A DNA stretch of 64,000 nucleotides. It comes from Takakia lepidozioides (taxonomy: Eukaryota; Streptophyta; Takakiopsida; Takakiales; Takakiaceae). The stretch is from NCBI GenBank assembly GCA_030704615.1, contig CM060734.1:2482001-2546000 (forward strand). Reading direction: 5' to 3'. The stretch's first letter is position 1, and each line of letters begins with the position of its first letter. Positions 22,368-32,789 of this stretch are shown piece by piece. The notes beneath the pieces are model-generated. The model had not been told where the DNA came from. It made no database searches and was given only the letters and a program-made list of their open reading frames with translations. Made by a program: the position numbers and the translations under genes.

Positions 22368-23200
22368 TGACGACTGTCTATCGTGGCCGACCATGGTGTC
22401 ATCACATCTAGTACTTAGTGAGGCCCCAATTATCACTGAGGAGACACTAGGCTTTTCTATGCCACCTTCAACTGTTTGGTATCATCCAATGATGTACCCG
22501 GATTTCAATATTGCGGATTACAATTTCTCTTCTACGATGCTTCAACAGCTTCCATGATCTTGACATGTTGGTGCAATGGCCAAGGCAATCCAAACTCGTT
22601 CTTTGAGTGCTTTCTGATCTCCTCCAAAACCAACAGCCATGGGTAGACAATGTGCTTTATGGAGTTTTAAATAGAGACTCCACTCAGTTGCCTCATTTAA
22701 CTTAAGTGCATGAAGTCGGCATCGACTATACTTTGAGCCTGCAACGCAGTACCTTCGCTCATCTACGTTTCTCATATGCTTCTTCAATTCGTTCACCCAA
22801 CCCGTGTCACCTACTCGAGGCCGTCTATAACAGTAACCAAGTTTTATTTGCCAAATTGTATTTGAATTAATTCGACGACGATTACCCTCCTAATTTCGTA
22901 TGCTTTCTGTAGTCGTTGGCGACTACAACACCCGCAAGCTTCGCACTAGGCATTTTACCCCACATTGGTCTGCTATGTTGTAGTCGGTGCTGACTATAAT
23001 GACGAAACTTGGGGCACGGCTATAGGCGTTGAAACCCCAATTTCCGTGCGCTTTTACAAAATCCCAAATTGTCCCTGTTGTGTATGGGGAAGTCGGTGCG
23101 GGGATGTCGGGACCTGCATTTTCGGTTCTATAATTCTGGTTCGGTGTAGGTTCAGGCAAGGTTCGGAATACTCTGCTCATGCTCACCGCTCATGCATTTT
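22368..23200. repeat. Palindrome family C, right cluster, and intergenic DNA
   Basis: After the copy 2 stop, palindromes recur: agtcggcatcgactata near 22713, gtagtcgttggcgactaca near 22912, gtagtcggtgctgactata near 22981, and a half-site agtcggtgc near 23092. No gene is seen. Near 23170-23195 gctcatgctcaccgctcatgc recalls the catgagcc terminal motif of MULEs in inverted form. Confidence 0.6.
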
Positions 23201-24535
23201 CAATCCCCCGGTCGCCTGACCACCATAAGCCATTTAGACTCCCAATCAGCTTCATAAAATGTCTTTCATTCTTTCTTAGCAACGATCAGTCCGTCCCTCT
23301 ATATTTCGTCGAAGACCCACTGCCGAATGTGAGCTTAACAGATCAGGGCTTATCTCATTGTAAACAAACAACCTGCACACGCTTTAGTTGTATATCAATC
23401 TGCTACAGTGTGGTGCAGGTCTGGTGCCGCTGGTGTGGATAGCAAAATGGCCAGCCTTCGTAAGTTCGTCTGTGAAAATTAAAACTGTATATGGTCAATC
23501 CAATATATGCACGGGGTCTGATGCCACACGTTGCAGTATATTGGCAATCAAAGCCCTCTGTGGTCCTTACTTGTCCTTGACACCTCTAGAACGTAGAGGA
23601 AAGTTGATAACATTTGAGCCTCGCAGCATTTCTAGTTACCTTGCGCACTTGTGACAAACCTATCAATGTAGATTTTGCAATGTGCTCGCTGTAGTTAACC
23701 TCCTGAGATCAAGACAGCATTTTGCAAAGATGCAAAGTTCTCACCAGATTCTTCAGATGCTGGGCTTCCTCGACATGCACCATCACTTTGTCAAGCGTCC
23801 GCGGCCGGTACTTGTCTACGACCTTTTTTCTTCGCCTTCCAACTCTTGTATACCCACAAAATTTCTCACTCCTCTCTGAGCCTCTAACAACGCTTCCAAT
23901 CAACCACTCTCTGTCCGTGTCTGCTCTGAGGTTAAGCTAACCTGTAAGCATGTGGATCCACAAGAAGCTGTGATAAACGAAACTAGGGGAGTTGTAACAT
24001 GAAGGCAGCAGTAGACACTCCTGTCAATAACAAACTACTCAAATGACACAAACAATGTCTCTAAACAAAACAGTTCTCCATCTGCCTATATCTGAAATGA
24101 ACCCAACTTCGATCGTCCTCGGCAAGTGCAAGAAAGAAGTAGATGGGTACTAGCATCCGGAATCATGGCAGCGAAGTGAAGTGAAGTCCCTTTTTTTTCT
24201 ACACTCCAGTGTGAAATTGGTGGGATGGGTCGTGTCGTGTGACCCAACTTGTATGATGGCTAAGTCATGATGTCATGGATGTATTTCTTGCATTCATGGG
24301 GCATGCATGGTGGATGCGTGCAATACAGTAACACTGAGTTCAATGTGTGACAGTAGTTTCGGGAGCAAGGGCCCGGTGCGGGGGCAGCGGGTGGAGCGGG
24401 AGGGGAGCGCCTGGTACTGCAACTGTCGGCCGCGGCGCTGCCGCGAGGGGGGGGCGAGGCGGAGGGCATGGGGTGGGGCCACGCAGCAGGCTCGCTGAGG
24501 CATCATTCAACTCCCGGGCCTCTTTTATCACTTAC
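23201..24535. other. No gene seen
   Basis: Only short overlapping ORFs on both strands without recognisable motifs. Bases 24350-24500 are strongly GC-rich with simple Gly/Arg-type translations, so the ORFs there are composition artefacts. The origin of this spacer inside the nested block is unknown. Confidence 0.4.
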
Positions 24536-24536
24536 C

Positions 24537-24601
24537 CAAAAGACAAAAGTAAAACTGGCTAGGCACTTGCATTGCCTACCCAGTTTTACTTTTGTCTTTT
24601 G
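24537..24601. repeat. Near-perfect 29-bp hairpin
   Basis: Left arm caaaagacaaaagtaaaac and onward to aggca; right arm tgcct onward to gttttacttttgtcttttg; loop of about 7 nt (cttgcat) and one mismatch in the stem. It could be a small fold-back element, a hairpin RNA or the tip of a MITE. No flanking target duplication was recognised. Confidence 0.75.
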
Positions 24602-24609
24602 TGTTTATT

Positions 24610-25860
24610 TTCAGGCCTGTGTGGCAGCGAGTGTTAGGGAATAGCAAAAAGGCCGTGTTGCGGGAGGCCATAAAAATGAGAGTTTTGGGCTGGCCTGGGG
24701 CGCTGCCCGGGGTCTAGACCATGGACCAAGCCAGGTCTGGGCCTTGGGACTGGACGTCCTGCACCCCAGTCCATACAGGGAACTCATTGGGAACAAATTC
24801 CGGCTGCTGCCCGTCCTTTCGTGCTGCCCCGGGGTTGCAGTGGCCCGAGCTTAGAAAGCCTGGGAAAGATTCGCTAGCCCTGGGTAGATAGTCCCTGGAC
24901 CAGGGAAAGATTCTTTACCCTGGGATATGAAGACACCCAAGAAATATTCCAGACGAATATTCCTTGACCCCTTTAACCCTGGGTTTACATAAGGCAGTTT
25001 TCATCCGTCGACCATGTATTCTACATCGCGTATTTTCTAGGTGTCTCGCGTACGAGAGCACTGCCTCTCTCGCCAAACAACAAAGGCGTTGTTTTTACTG
25101 AGCATCCGTTTTCCTTCCTGTTTGTTGGATCTCGTAAAATGTCTCTTATGAAACGAGGAAAGACTCTCTTGAGGACTCCAAAGATACTTGAAAAATACCC
25201 CCAAGTAGTTCGGCAGAGGTCAAGGAGATAGGTGGAGGGAAAAACTGCCGCTGGAATGTTTATGTGGAAAAGGGAAAGCAGCGGCAACAGGAGATAGTCG
25301 CAAGATCCCTCCAACTTTGGGTAATGCAGAAGGGAGGGCAGAGGTCAAGGAGGTAGGTGCAAAGAAAAGCTCCAGCATGTGTTGCTGCGTCTCATATTTT
25401 AGGCAAATACGACCTCTCTAAGACTTGTTGTGTATTCTGCAAATTGTTATTTGCATATGGCAGTTGGCAAAGCTACCACACAAGATTTTCCTACATGATG
25501 TTATGGCGCACACAGTTTCTTTCTAATAAGAAGTAAAGAAAGAGAAGTGAAGAAAAGATATTTGTAACCGACATGGAGGAGAGGAAGAGTATGTATTTGT
25601 GTATGGCAGCAATTGTCATGTGTTGTGTGTGTGGGGGTTTAGGATTTCCAGACAGAGAGTATACTGTCAAAAAGAGCACAGTTCATTCGGACGGGACAGA
25701 TCAAAGGTGAACTAGAAGTGGATTCTGATAGGCAGAGCCACAAGGGCCTCTGTCCATTAATGCCTGACGAGGTACTCCTTGGCAGTCAGGACAATGAAAA
25801 TTCACATCTGCATATATGCGTATCTTTTATATCTTCAAATTAGGAAAGTCTGCGGTTGTC
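24610..25860. other. No gene seen; short local duplications
   Basis: Phrases such as ccctggg recur at 24700-24980. gcagaggtcaaggag.taggtg occurs at about 25211 and 25337, a 126-bp direct duplication. No coding motif was found on either strand. Confidence 0.4.
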
Positions 25861-25862
25861 CG

Positions 25863-26149
25863 TCATTGGTTGACGCTGGACTCTGACACTCTAGGAACCC
25901 GCTTCTGAACATTTGTCAAAGCTGTGAAGAGTTGCCACTCCCTATACAGAAACCTGTACGTTAAGTTGTGTATAGGGCTATGTTCGGTTGGGAGAAAGTT
26001 TAGAGATGGAGTATCATCTAGGGGACAGTTTGTCCTGCAACTGAGCTCCCTCATCCACATCTGGGGTAATTTTCTTGGCTTATCCAAAAGTTGTCTGATT
26101 TGGATTTTATAAGTTCCTTCTGAGTTCTTGGTCTGGAGGACTGTGCTTG
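25863..26149 (-). other. Unrecognised sequence fused to MULE copy 3
   Basis: At about 26150 MULE similarity stops within the KPKYGI region. The frame continues for about 30 codons into unrelated sequence (QAQSSRPRTQKEL...) and then meets stops. Source unknown; the joint looks like a deletion or insertion breakpoint. Confidence 0.45.
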
Positions 26150-26888
26150 GTGTATGCCGTACTTGGGCTTTCCATACACACATGTCATAATGTCGTGCCT
26201 GTAGAACCAGAACTGGGTAGTTGTTGCCTCCGCAAACTTTGCATGGACAAATCTTCCTGTAAAAGTAGGAGCAGGGACAGCCCCATCTGGATTCCTCTTT
26301 ATCATCTCTAAACAACGTTGCCGTGTATCCACTCGAATTGCGGAACACCTGCCTCGAAACGCCGGCCTTGTGCGAGCAATTCTCCACTTTGACGCAGACA
26401 CAGTCGTCTCCACAATGGCTTGGCCAGGAGTCCCTTTGATCTTCTCTCGCAATGTTGTCGCCCATTTCAGTGGATTCTTCGACCTCGAAGCTGTTCGTAC
26501 CAGCAATTCCTCCTTGTCCGGCCCAAAGCCCCATTGTTTCCCGCTCAGGAACTTGTAGTACTTGGCTTGCTGCATAATTGCTCTGTCGATGTCCTCCGTT
26601 GTGGCCGTCACTATGTCCACCAGATGTGCGGCAGAAGACGCTCGCCAGGAGGAGTGGACTGATTCTGCCATATCCGTGTCGGAATCCAGGCACCGCTCCT
26701 ACAAGGATAGAAACAATGGTGAGGGAAAAATGGAAAGGTCTGTAATAGAACGACAATTGCAGGAAAAGTCTGGCATCATACCTCCCGCATGTACTGTCCG
26801 AACTGTCGATACCGGAAATGCCACCACCCCAACCAGCTGTGCAAGGCTCCCAGATTGGTTGTCTCCACTGCACCTGACGTGTTCCACA
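26150..26888 (-). pseudogene. MULE transposase fragment, copy 3
   Basis: Closely related to copy 1: MAESVHSSWRASSAAHLVD, GFGPDKEELLVRTASRSKNP, and CLEMIKRNPDGAVPAPTF with FVHAKFAEATTTQFWF. It keeps the intron position (acceptor ...TTGTAG before GAGCGGTGCC near 26697, donor GTATG near 26780). It has lost about 240 nt relative to copy 1 exactly in frame: KGTP joins GQAIVETTVS directly. The catalytic part is truncated at 26888 by gypsy integrase sequence; the SWIM finger is lost at 26150. Confidence 0.8.
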
Positions 26889-27487
26889 GGGCTAAACCTC
26901 CAAACCCCAGGACGATATCCTCCACCACGTATAGTGGTATACCTCAACGTATCACGGTGTTGTGCAATGGCAAGGTTCTCAAAAGCCATGGGCATGACTT
27001 TCTTGAATAACTCTGCACGCTGATAACATGCACGTACCCACACGTCCGGATCATCAAGGTTAAGGACTTGAGCAGTGTCCCTACGAATGGCTGCAGGCAA
27101 ATCCGGCTCTCGGCCAAAGAGAAGAAAATATGGTGAGAAGGAGGCAAGTGATGTTTGTTTACTGAACCTGTAGCCCATGGCTAACCAAGGAACCTGAAGA
27201 TCCCAATCTCCTAGGTGTCCTTTCTGCAAGCCATACTTGCGCAAACCCCTCTTCACCGTCTGAACAACTCTCTCTGCCAAGCCATCGGCCTCAGGATGAT
27301 CTCGAGAAGTGGTGCGGTGGTCTATCAAGGCTTTATCACACAAAGCCTGAAACTCCCCCAAGAACTCTCTCCCTTGGTCCGTGAGTACCTCAGCTGGAGC
27401 ACCGAATCGGCTAAGCACACGATCCAAGAATGCATACGCAGCCCCCTCACTAGCCTTGTCAGGCAATGGAACCAATTCAATCCACTT
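26888..27487 (-). pseudogene. gypsy integrase core and C-terminal part (continuation of copy 1)
   Basis: The frame beginning at 27487 reads KWIELVPLPDKASEG, LTDQGREFLGEFQ (second catalytic Asp region) and DHPEADGLAERVVQTVKRGL (catalytic Glu region), then PYFLLFGREPDLP and a C-terminal basic region. It lacks the first half of integrase. Copy 1 at 12672 ends with VLVMVEHFS, and intact relatives read ...HFSKWIEL, so the two pieces join without losing a codon. They lie in reversed order on the chromosome. At 26888 the fragment abuts MULE copy 3. Confidence 0.85.
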
Positions 27488-27800
27488 TAAAATATAAGCG
27501 ACCGCCATAAATGGCGGTCGCTCCATTTCCAACCAAATTTCAATAAAAGCGACCGCCACTAATGGCGGTCGTTGCAATTACAAAAAACAACAATAACAGC
27601 GACCGCCCCTAATGGCGGTCGCTTATTTTGATCCAAAAAAACAAAAAAACGACCGCCAGTAACGGCGGTCGCTTTATTTCCAAAATAATGACTGGGAGCT
27701 TATATGCCCCCCCCCCCCCCCCTCATTCTTCGCTCCACGCGGAGGGCAGACCTCGTAGAAGCGACCGCCACCTTGGTGGTCGTTCCATTTAAATAAAAAT
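27488..27800. repeat. Palindrome array A3 with promoter-like module
   Basis: Five palindromes of family A (centres ataaat, actaat, cctaat, agtaac, accttg) and a gcttatatgcccc module with a long C run at 27695-27725. That module matches the one in A2 at 12475-12500 including the following tcattc.tcgctccacgc phrase. Orientation equals A2, so A2 and A3 look like two halves of one ancestral array separated by the 14.8-kb block. Confidence 0.8.
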
Positions 27801-28106
27801 GAATGCACAATTGGAAGCATGGCACAATTGTTCTCCATTCCACAAGCAAATCACCGAACACAAACATGAACAAGTGACGGTGCTTTTGGCCGACATTTTG
27901 GCTAGTATACACATGGGCAACATCTTTTATTTTCCAACACATACACAACAGCAATACAAATACTCATAGTGACAATGATCACATTGGTATTACTTCAGTA
28001 CAGAAATATAAACATGTCCACTAAAAAGTGCTGATGCATGCCTATAGCTGTTTTGCTTCAATTCCTTCTACTGCTTCGACGGCGGGACGAAGAAGATCCT
28101 AATCAT
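27801..28106. other. 3' flank of the hAT gene
   Basis: No ORF with recognisable content. AT-rich, with several possible polyadenylation-like AATAAA variants on the minus strand but none decisive. Confidence 0.35.
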
Positions 28107-31067
28107 AATGCTCCGATGGGTTGAAAATCCGGGTCACCCTCGACTTCACCACCGTTGCTATGATCAGTGCTGGAATCGTCCTCCTTATCCGACCTCATAT
28201 GTCCAGGCCTTTGAATCTGCAAGCGACCTCGAACCACATTTAGTTCTCTCTAAGGTCGACTCCCGCTCCGGTCTTGAATACCATCCACAGTATCTGGCCT
28301 GTTTGTGGGCCAATCGCCTACAAAAGGTTGGACTGTTCTCTGTCGTTTATGGACTTGGGACGCAATCGAAGGTGGTCTCGAAGGAGGTACCGGAGGGGGG
28401 ACTGCCCGAGATGGATCGGCATTAGATGGTCCGGCATGTGAGGAACCACGGGTCTACTGCGCAACACGTCGGTTAAGGTGGAATTGTAGTGGCAGGTTGT
28501 CATCATCTGAGGCTTCAACTTCCGCCTGGTCCAATGCAGCAGAATGATGCATGTGTGTGGAAAACAGATCAACCCTGTTGCTCCTTAATGCCCGCTGTGT
28601 TGATGGGGAGCTGGATCGGTTTTGGCATTGTGGTGGAGCTGGTCGTATCGGTGAGGCATGATCCCGTCCCGTCGACTGTACAATGGGTTCGACACCATCG
28701 TTTGTATGAACAGGGTTGCGTACGTCGATCGGTCCTGGCAGTACATCACCCCTAAGCTCCATTGGGGCACTACCGGTGGCTTCAGCGCGTAGTGGGGGGC
28801 GAGGGTCGACCCCAACTTCATTTTGAGGACCATGTTCTGGGGATGACACAATTGCAGCTTCACCTTCATCTGCGATACGCAATTCTTCAAGAAGGTCATC
28901 AAAGGTTGGCTGGATATAAACATCCTCTTCTGTGAATGTAAACGGGTCATACGCATTTTTGGGAGCATCATCGGATCCATCTTCATTATCGGAGGCAAAT
29001 GATTCCCTCTGAGATGATTATCTCTGAGGCTAAGTATCGTCACTCATCGAATCAGCCTCAAAAGCAGAGTCTTCGGAATGCAAATTCATCTCATACCATG
29101 TTGCAGCATCATCCGCCGCCCTCTCACGTAGCAGTCGGCAATTGGTATACACATACACCAATTTGTCAGCCCTCGTGGGATTCAACCTGTTGCGAATCTT
29201 GTTGTGAACAAATGAGTAACTGCTCCAATTGCGTTCGCAAGATGAGGCAAAGCACACTTGAGCAAGAATACGCTTCGCAATGGAAGCCAATGTTCTTGCT
29301 CCAGCTCCAATCAGAACCCACCATTCATGTGGCAGCATATTGAGCTCTTTTGGATCCGGCATGTCCTCAAAAGGGTCGCGGGGATCTGAGAAGCATTGGT
29401 ACTCGGATATAACTCTCTCTGCATGGTTCGGCGGAGTCAGTCGCATGAGCATTCGCACGAGGCCGGCCTTGGCATCAGCGTCGTCTCGGAGCATGGTATT
29501 GTCGAACAATAATGGATTGAGCAAAGCCCCCGCATAATGCAAGTCCGTTCGAACCATCAAACGACGGTCGTAAAATGCATCCTCAGCACTGTCCGCAAGT
29601 TCAGGTTCCAAGGAGAAGGGATGATGCCTCAAGGATTGGACGTGCTTCTCAAGATTTTGCATTAGTAACCATGCCTTGCCCATTACTGGTTGCTTTTCAT
29701 CAAACTCCCGCAAGACGATTAACACCGGCTCAACCATATAAACAAAGTTTTCACATTTCTTCTAGAAATCATTGCTGCGAATGTTATTTCGAACTTTTCG
29801 ACTTTTGCCCAATGACTTGGCTTTTCTGGAGTCCCGCAATGTCCATGTGTACGCATCCCATTGAGGATCGATGATGATGTGCTTCAGACTGCTCTTCACC
29901 GTCACCAACCGATCCACCATCAAGAAGTTAGTGGCAAAACAAGTTTCGCCTGGATTGCGGAGGCTGTATTTGGGTTCGTGCCTCTTATACATTGCCAAAG
30001 GGATGTGGTGTGTGCGGATGAATGACACAACAGTCTTCGCTCGCTTGACAAGTTGTTTCACCCACTGTTCTTTTTCCCAATCTTCCAAAAAGAGGTCAAA
30101 GATATGAGCAGCACAACCTTGATAGTACATATGGGAATAACGTGCCAACAACATGTCTGCAGTGTTTCTCATGTTAGCGGCATTGTCTGTGCATATTTGC
30201 ACGATTCTATCACTTCCGACCTATTCGATGAAGTCCGTCAATAGTTGGCATTGATAACGTCCATCTTTCTTCTCGCCGCTAGTGTCGACCGATCCCAAGA
30301 ATTGTTCCCCAGCTGGACATATGAGCATGACATTGAACAACGGTCTGTTTGTGACAGAACTCCAACCATCGGCACATATAGTGCTTCAATATTTTTCTGA
30401 TGCACTCGTCCGTCCTATCGTTGACCTTTTGGGTAAGCTCGTTCATGGCGTCTTCTAGCAATCTTGTGCGGAGATTGTGATAAGTCGGAGGCATGTACGT
30501 GGATCTAGACTCCGAGGTTGCTCTAACGGCAGAAACAAATGCCGGAAGCCTTGCCACATTAAATGGTATGTTGGCCTCGAATAAAAACTGCGCCTATTTT
30601 TTATCCAACTGTCTTTTCGCAGACAAGTTAAGACCTTATAGCATGGATTGCTGCCGTAATCCTCTACTCCGTTGAAGTGTAGGGGTACAAAGAGGTGTTG
30701 AAGCAGGTGTTGCTCCGGCACAACCCACTTGTCCAAGGACACCCGAAGCCTCACAAGAGTCGCCCTGGGTACTAATCGGGGCATCCTGACGGGAAGATGG
30801 AGTGTTCTGCTCAGAGGTCATGTCCAGATCCAAAGACATGAGAATATTGCCTCCACACTGGGCAAAGTGGCTTTTTACCCGCATAGATGCTTTGGGGCAT
30901 AAACCCACCCCAGCGCTCTTCACACCTTTATAGCCGAGGTGAGCGAGCAACCGATCCTTACGATAAGAAAGCTTTAATCCACATAGGTTGCACTCAACAC
31001 TACCAGTGGCACTGACAGTGTTCGGGATTGCCGTATACCAAGGGCTCCATTCCTCCCTCATCTTCAC
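28107..31067 (-). pseudogene. hAT-family transposase pseudogene (BED finger, DUF659, hATC)
   Basis: Domains in order: BED-type finger ECNLCGLKLSYRKDRLLAHLG (near 30950-31010); IPFNVARLPAF; DUF659-like YHNLRTRLLEDAMNELTQKV and GSVDTSGEKKDGRYQ; ICTDNAANM with GCAAHIFDL; and the hATC dimerisation region WWVLIGAGARTLASIAKRIL, CERNWS, KIRNRLNPTRADKLVYVYTN (near 29120-29300). An acidic, Pro-rich C-terminal tail follows to a TGA near 28107. The frame is interrupted by TAA 30636-30638 and TAG at 30594-30596, 30221-30223, 29762-29764 and 29030-29032. More follow: TAA 29018-29020, TAG 28454-28456 and 28250-28252. All are one C-to-T change from Gln or Arg codons. A single frameshift lies near 30350. This is the probable mover of the 30-kb element, now inactive. 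Confidence 0.88.
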
Positions 31068-31373
31068 CCAATATCCACTCCCTTGGGACCTAGCGATGCA
31101 AGCAACAAAAAACAGTCACCTATAACGTGTTGTGAATGTAGAGTGCAATGCGATATCCCAACACTTCTACACCTGTCAGCAACCCAAGTGGGTCAATGTG
31201 GGTTGTAGTGTTGAGCTTATATACAATCTGCTGAAGTGGCTTTGGTGGAAGCCACAACGGCAAAAGGTGCGCACCCTCCTCTTGGGCTACACTCTCGTTC
31301 AATGGAAGAGAACATCCAAAACAACCTCAAGTGTTTGCGCCAAAAGAAGTGAGGAATTTGGTGACCCTCCTCC

Positions 31374-31381
31374 CTTATATA
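31374..31381 (-). promoter_or_regulatory. TATA-like box upstream of the hAT gene
   Basis: On the minus strand ATATAAGG, preceded by a purine run and about 310 bp upstream of the hAT start at 31067, on the gene side of array A4. Mirrors the box after array A1. Confidence 0.5.
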
Positions 31382-31489
31382 TGATCCAAGAGGGATGAAA
31401 GTGAAATGAAAGTGAAATGAATAAATGACGAACCAATAGCGCTCACCCGAAAAAAGCTGTACAACCATATTTGTTGTAATTTTGAAATT

Positions 31490-32690
31490 AAGCGACCACT
31501 AATACTACGGCTGCTATTTTTTTTTTTAATGAAAAAAGAGCGATCGCCACTACTACGATCGCTTTTATTTCCTTTCATTTTGTGCAATATTGCGGTCACT
31601 TCTATTTTGTATATTTTTAAATTTAAGCGACCGCCCGTATGGCGGTCGCTATTATTTTTTATTTCAAAATATAATGCGACTGCCGGTATGGCGGTCGCTT
31701 CATTTGTTAATATATTTAAAATAAAGCGACCGCCAATATGGTTGTCGCTTTTATTTTTAATATTTATAAAAAAAACGCGACCGCCAATAAAGGCGGTCGC
31801 TTTTAATCTTTATATTTTATGGCGGTCGTTTGTTTTTCTATAAAATTTTTAAATTAAGCGACCGCCCAATGGCGGTCGCTGTTTTTTTTATATATTTTTG
31901 AAATTATCCGACCGCCATATGGCGGTCGCTTGTTCTATACATATTTACAAAATTGTGCGACCGCCAATACGGCAGTCGCTTGTTTTTTTTTTAAATTAAG
32001 CGACCGCCAATGCGACCACCAATCTTGTTTTTTTTTTAAAATAAATTGAAGCGACCGCCAAGATAACGGTCTCTATTTCTTTTTTTAATTCAAAAAATAA
32101 AGCGACCGCCAGTGCGACCGCCAATATGGCGGTCGCTATTTCTTTTTCTATTTCGAAAAGTAAAGCGACCGCCAGTGCGACCGCCAATCTTGCTTTAAAA
32201 AATAAAATTGAAGCGACCGCCAATACGGCGGTCGCTATTTCTTTTTTAATTTCCAAAAACAAAGCTACCGCCATAATTGGCGGTCGCGTTCATTTTGTTA
32301 ATTTTCAAAAATGTATTTGCCACCGTGCGACCGCCAATACGGCAGTCGCTTGTTTTCTTTTTTAAATTAGGCAACCGCCAATACGCCCGCCAATCTTGTT
32401 TTTTTTTTTAAATAAATTGAAGCGACCGCCAACATAGCGGTCGCTATTTGTTTTTTTAATTCGAAAAATAAGGCGACCGCCAATCTTGCTTTAAAAAAAA
32501 AAAAACATTTGAAGCGACCGTCAATATGCCGGTCGCTATTTCTTTTTCTATTTCGAAAAAAAAAACGACCGCCAGTGCGACCGCCAATTTTGCTTTAAAA
32601 AAATAAAAATTGAAGCGACCGCCAATACGGCGGTCGCTATTTCTTTTTTAATTTCGAAAATCAAAACGAATTGGCGGTCGTGTTCATTTT
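31490..32690. repeat. Palindrome array A4
   Basis: More than 20 full or half units of GCGACCGCC-N-GGCGGTCGC with centres such as aatac, agt and cgta, in spacers of tatttcttttttaattt type. Some units are direct doublets (gcgaccgccagtgcgaccgccaat). This is the right-end counterpart of array A1 and stands in inverted orientation relative to it. Confidence 0.85.
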
Positions 32691-32789
32691 GTTAATTTTC
32701 AAAATGTATTTGCCACCGCCACCGTGTCGGCGACGTGGCTGCTTAAGTGGCAGTATTTTACCTGGTGCTATTTTTACCAGAATATTCCC

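Noticed and set aside
24290-24500. Overlapping ORFs in GC-rich DNA as small genes
   Set aside because: Four frames are open at once because of base composition; translations are Arg/Gly/Pro-rich without motif.
9146-31067. Reassigned genetic code (TAG/TAA read as Gln), suggested by many in-frame TAG and TAA codons at probable Gln positions
   Set aside because: TGA also interrupts frames (RING ORF, kinase, MULE copy 2, gypsy), copies of the same gypsy family have CGA or CAA where the other has a stop, and the methyltransferase gene ends in TAA TAG with no conserved reading beyond. Decay by C-to-T change explains all cases under the standard code.
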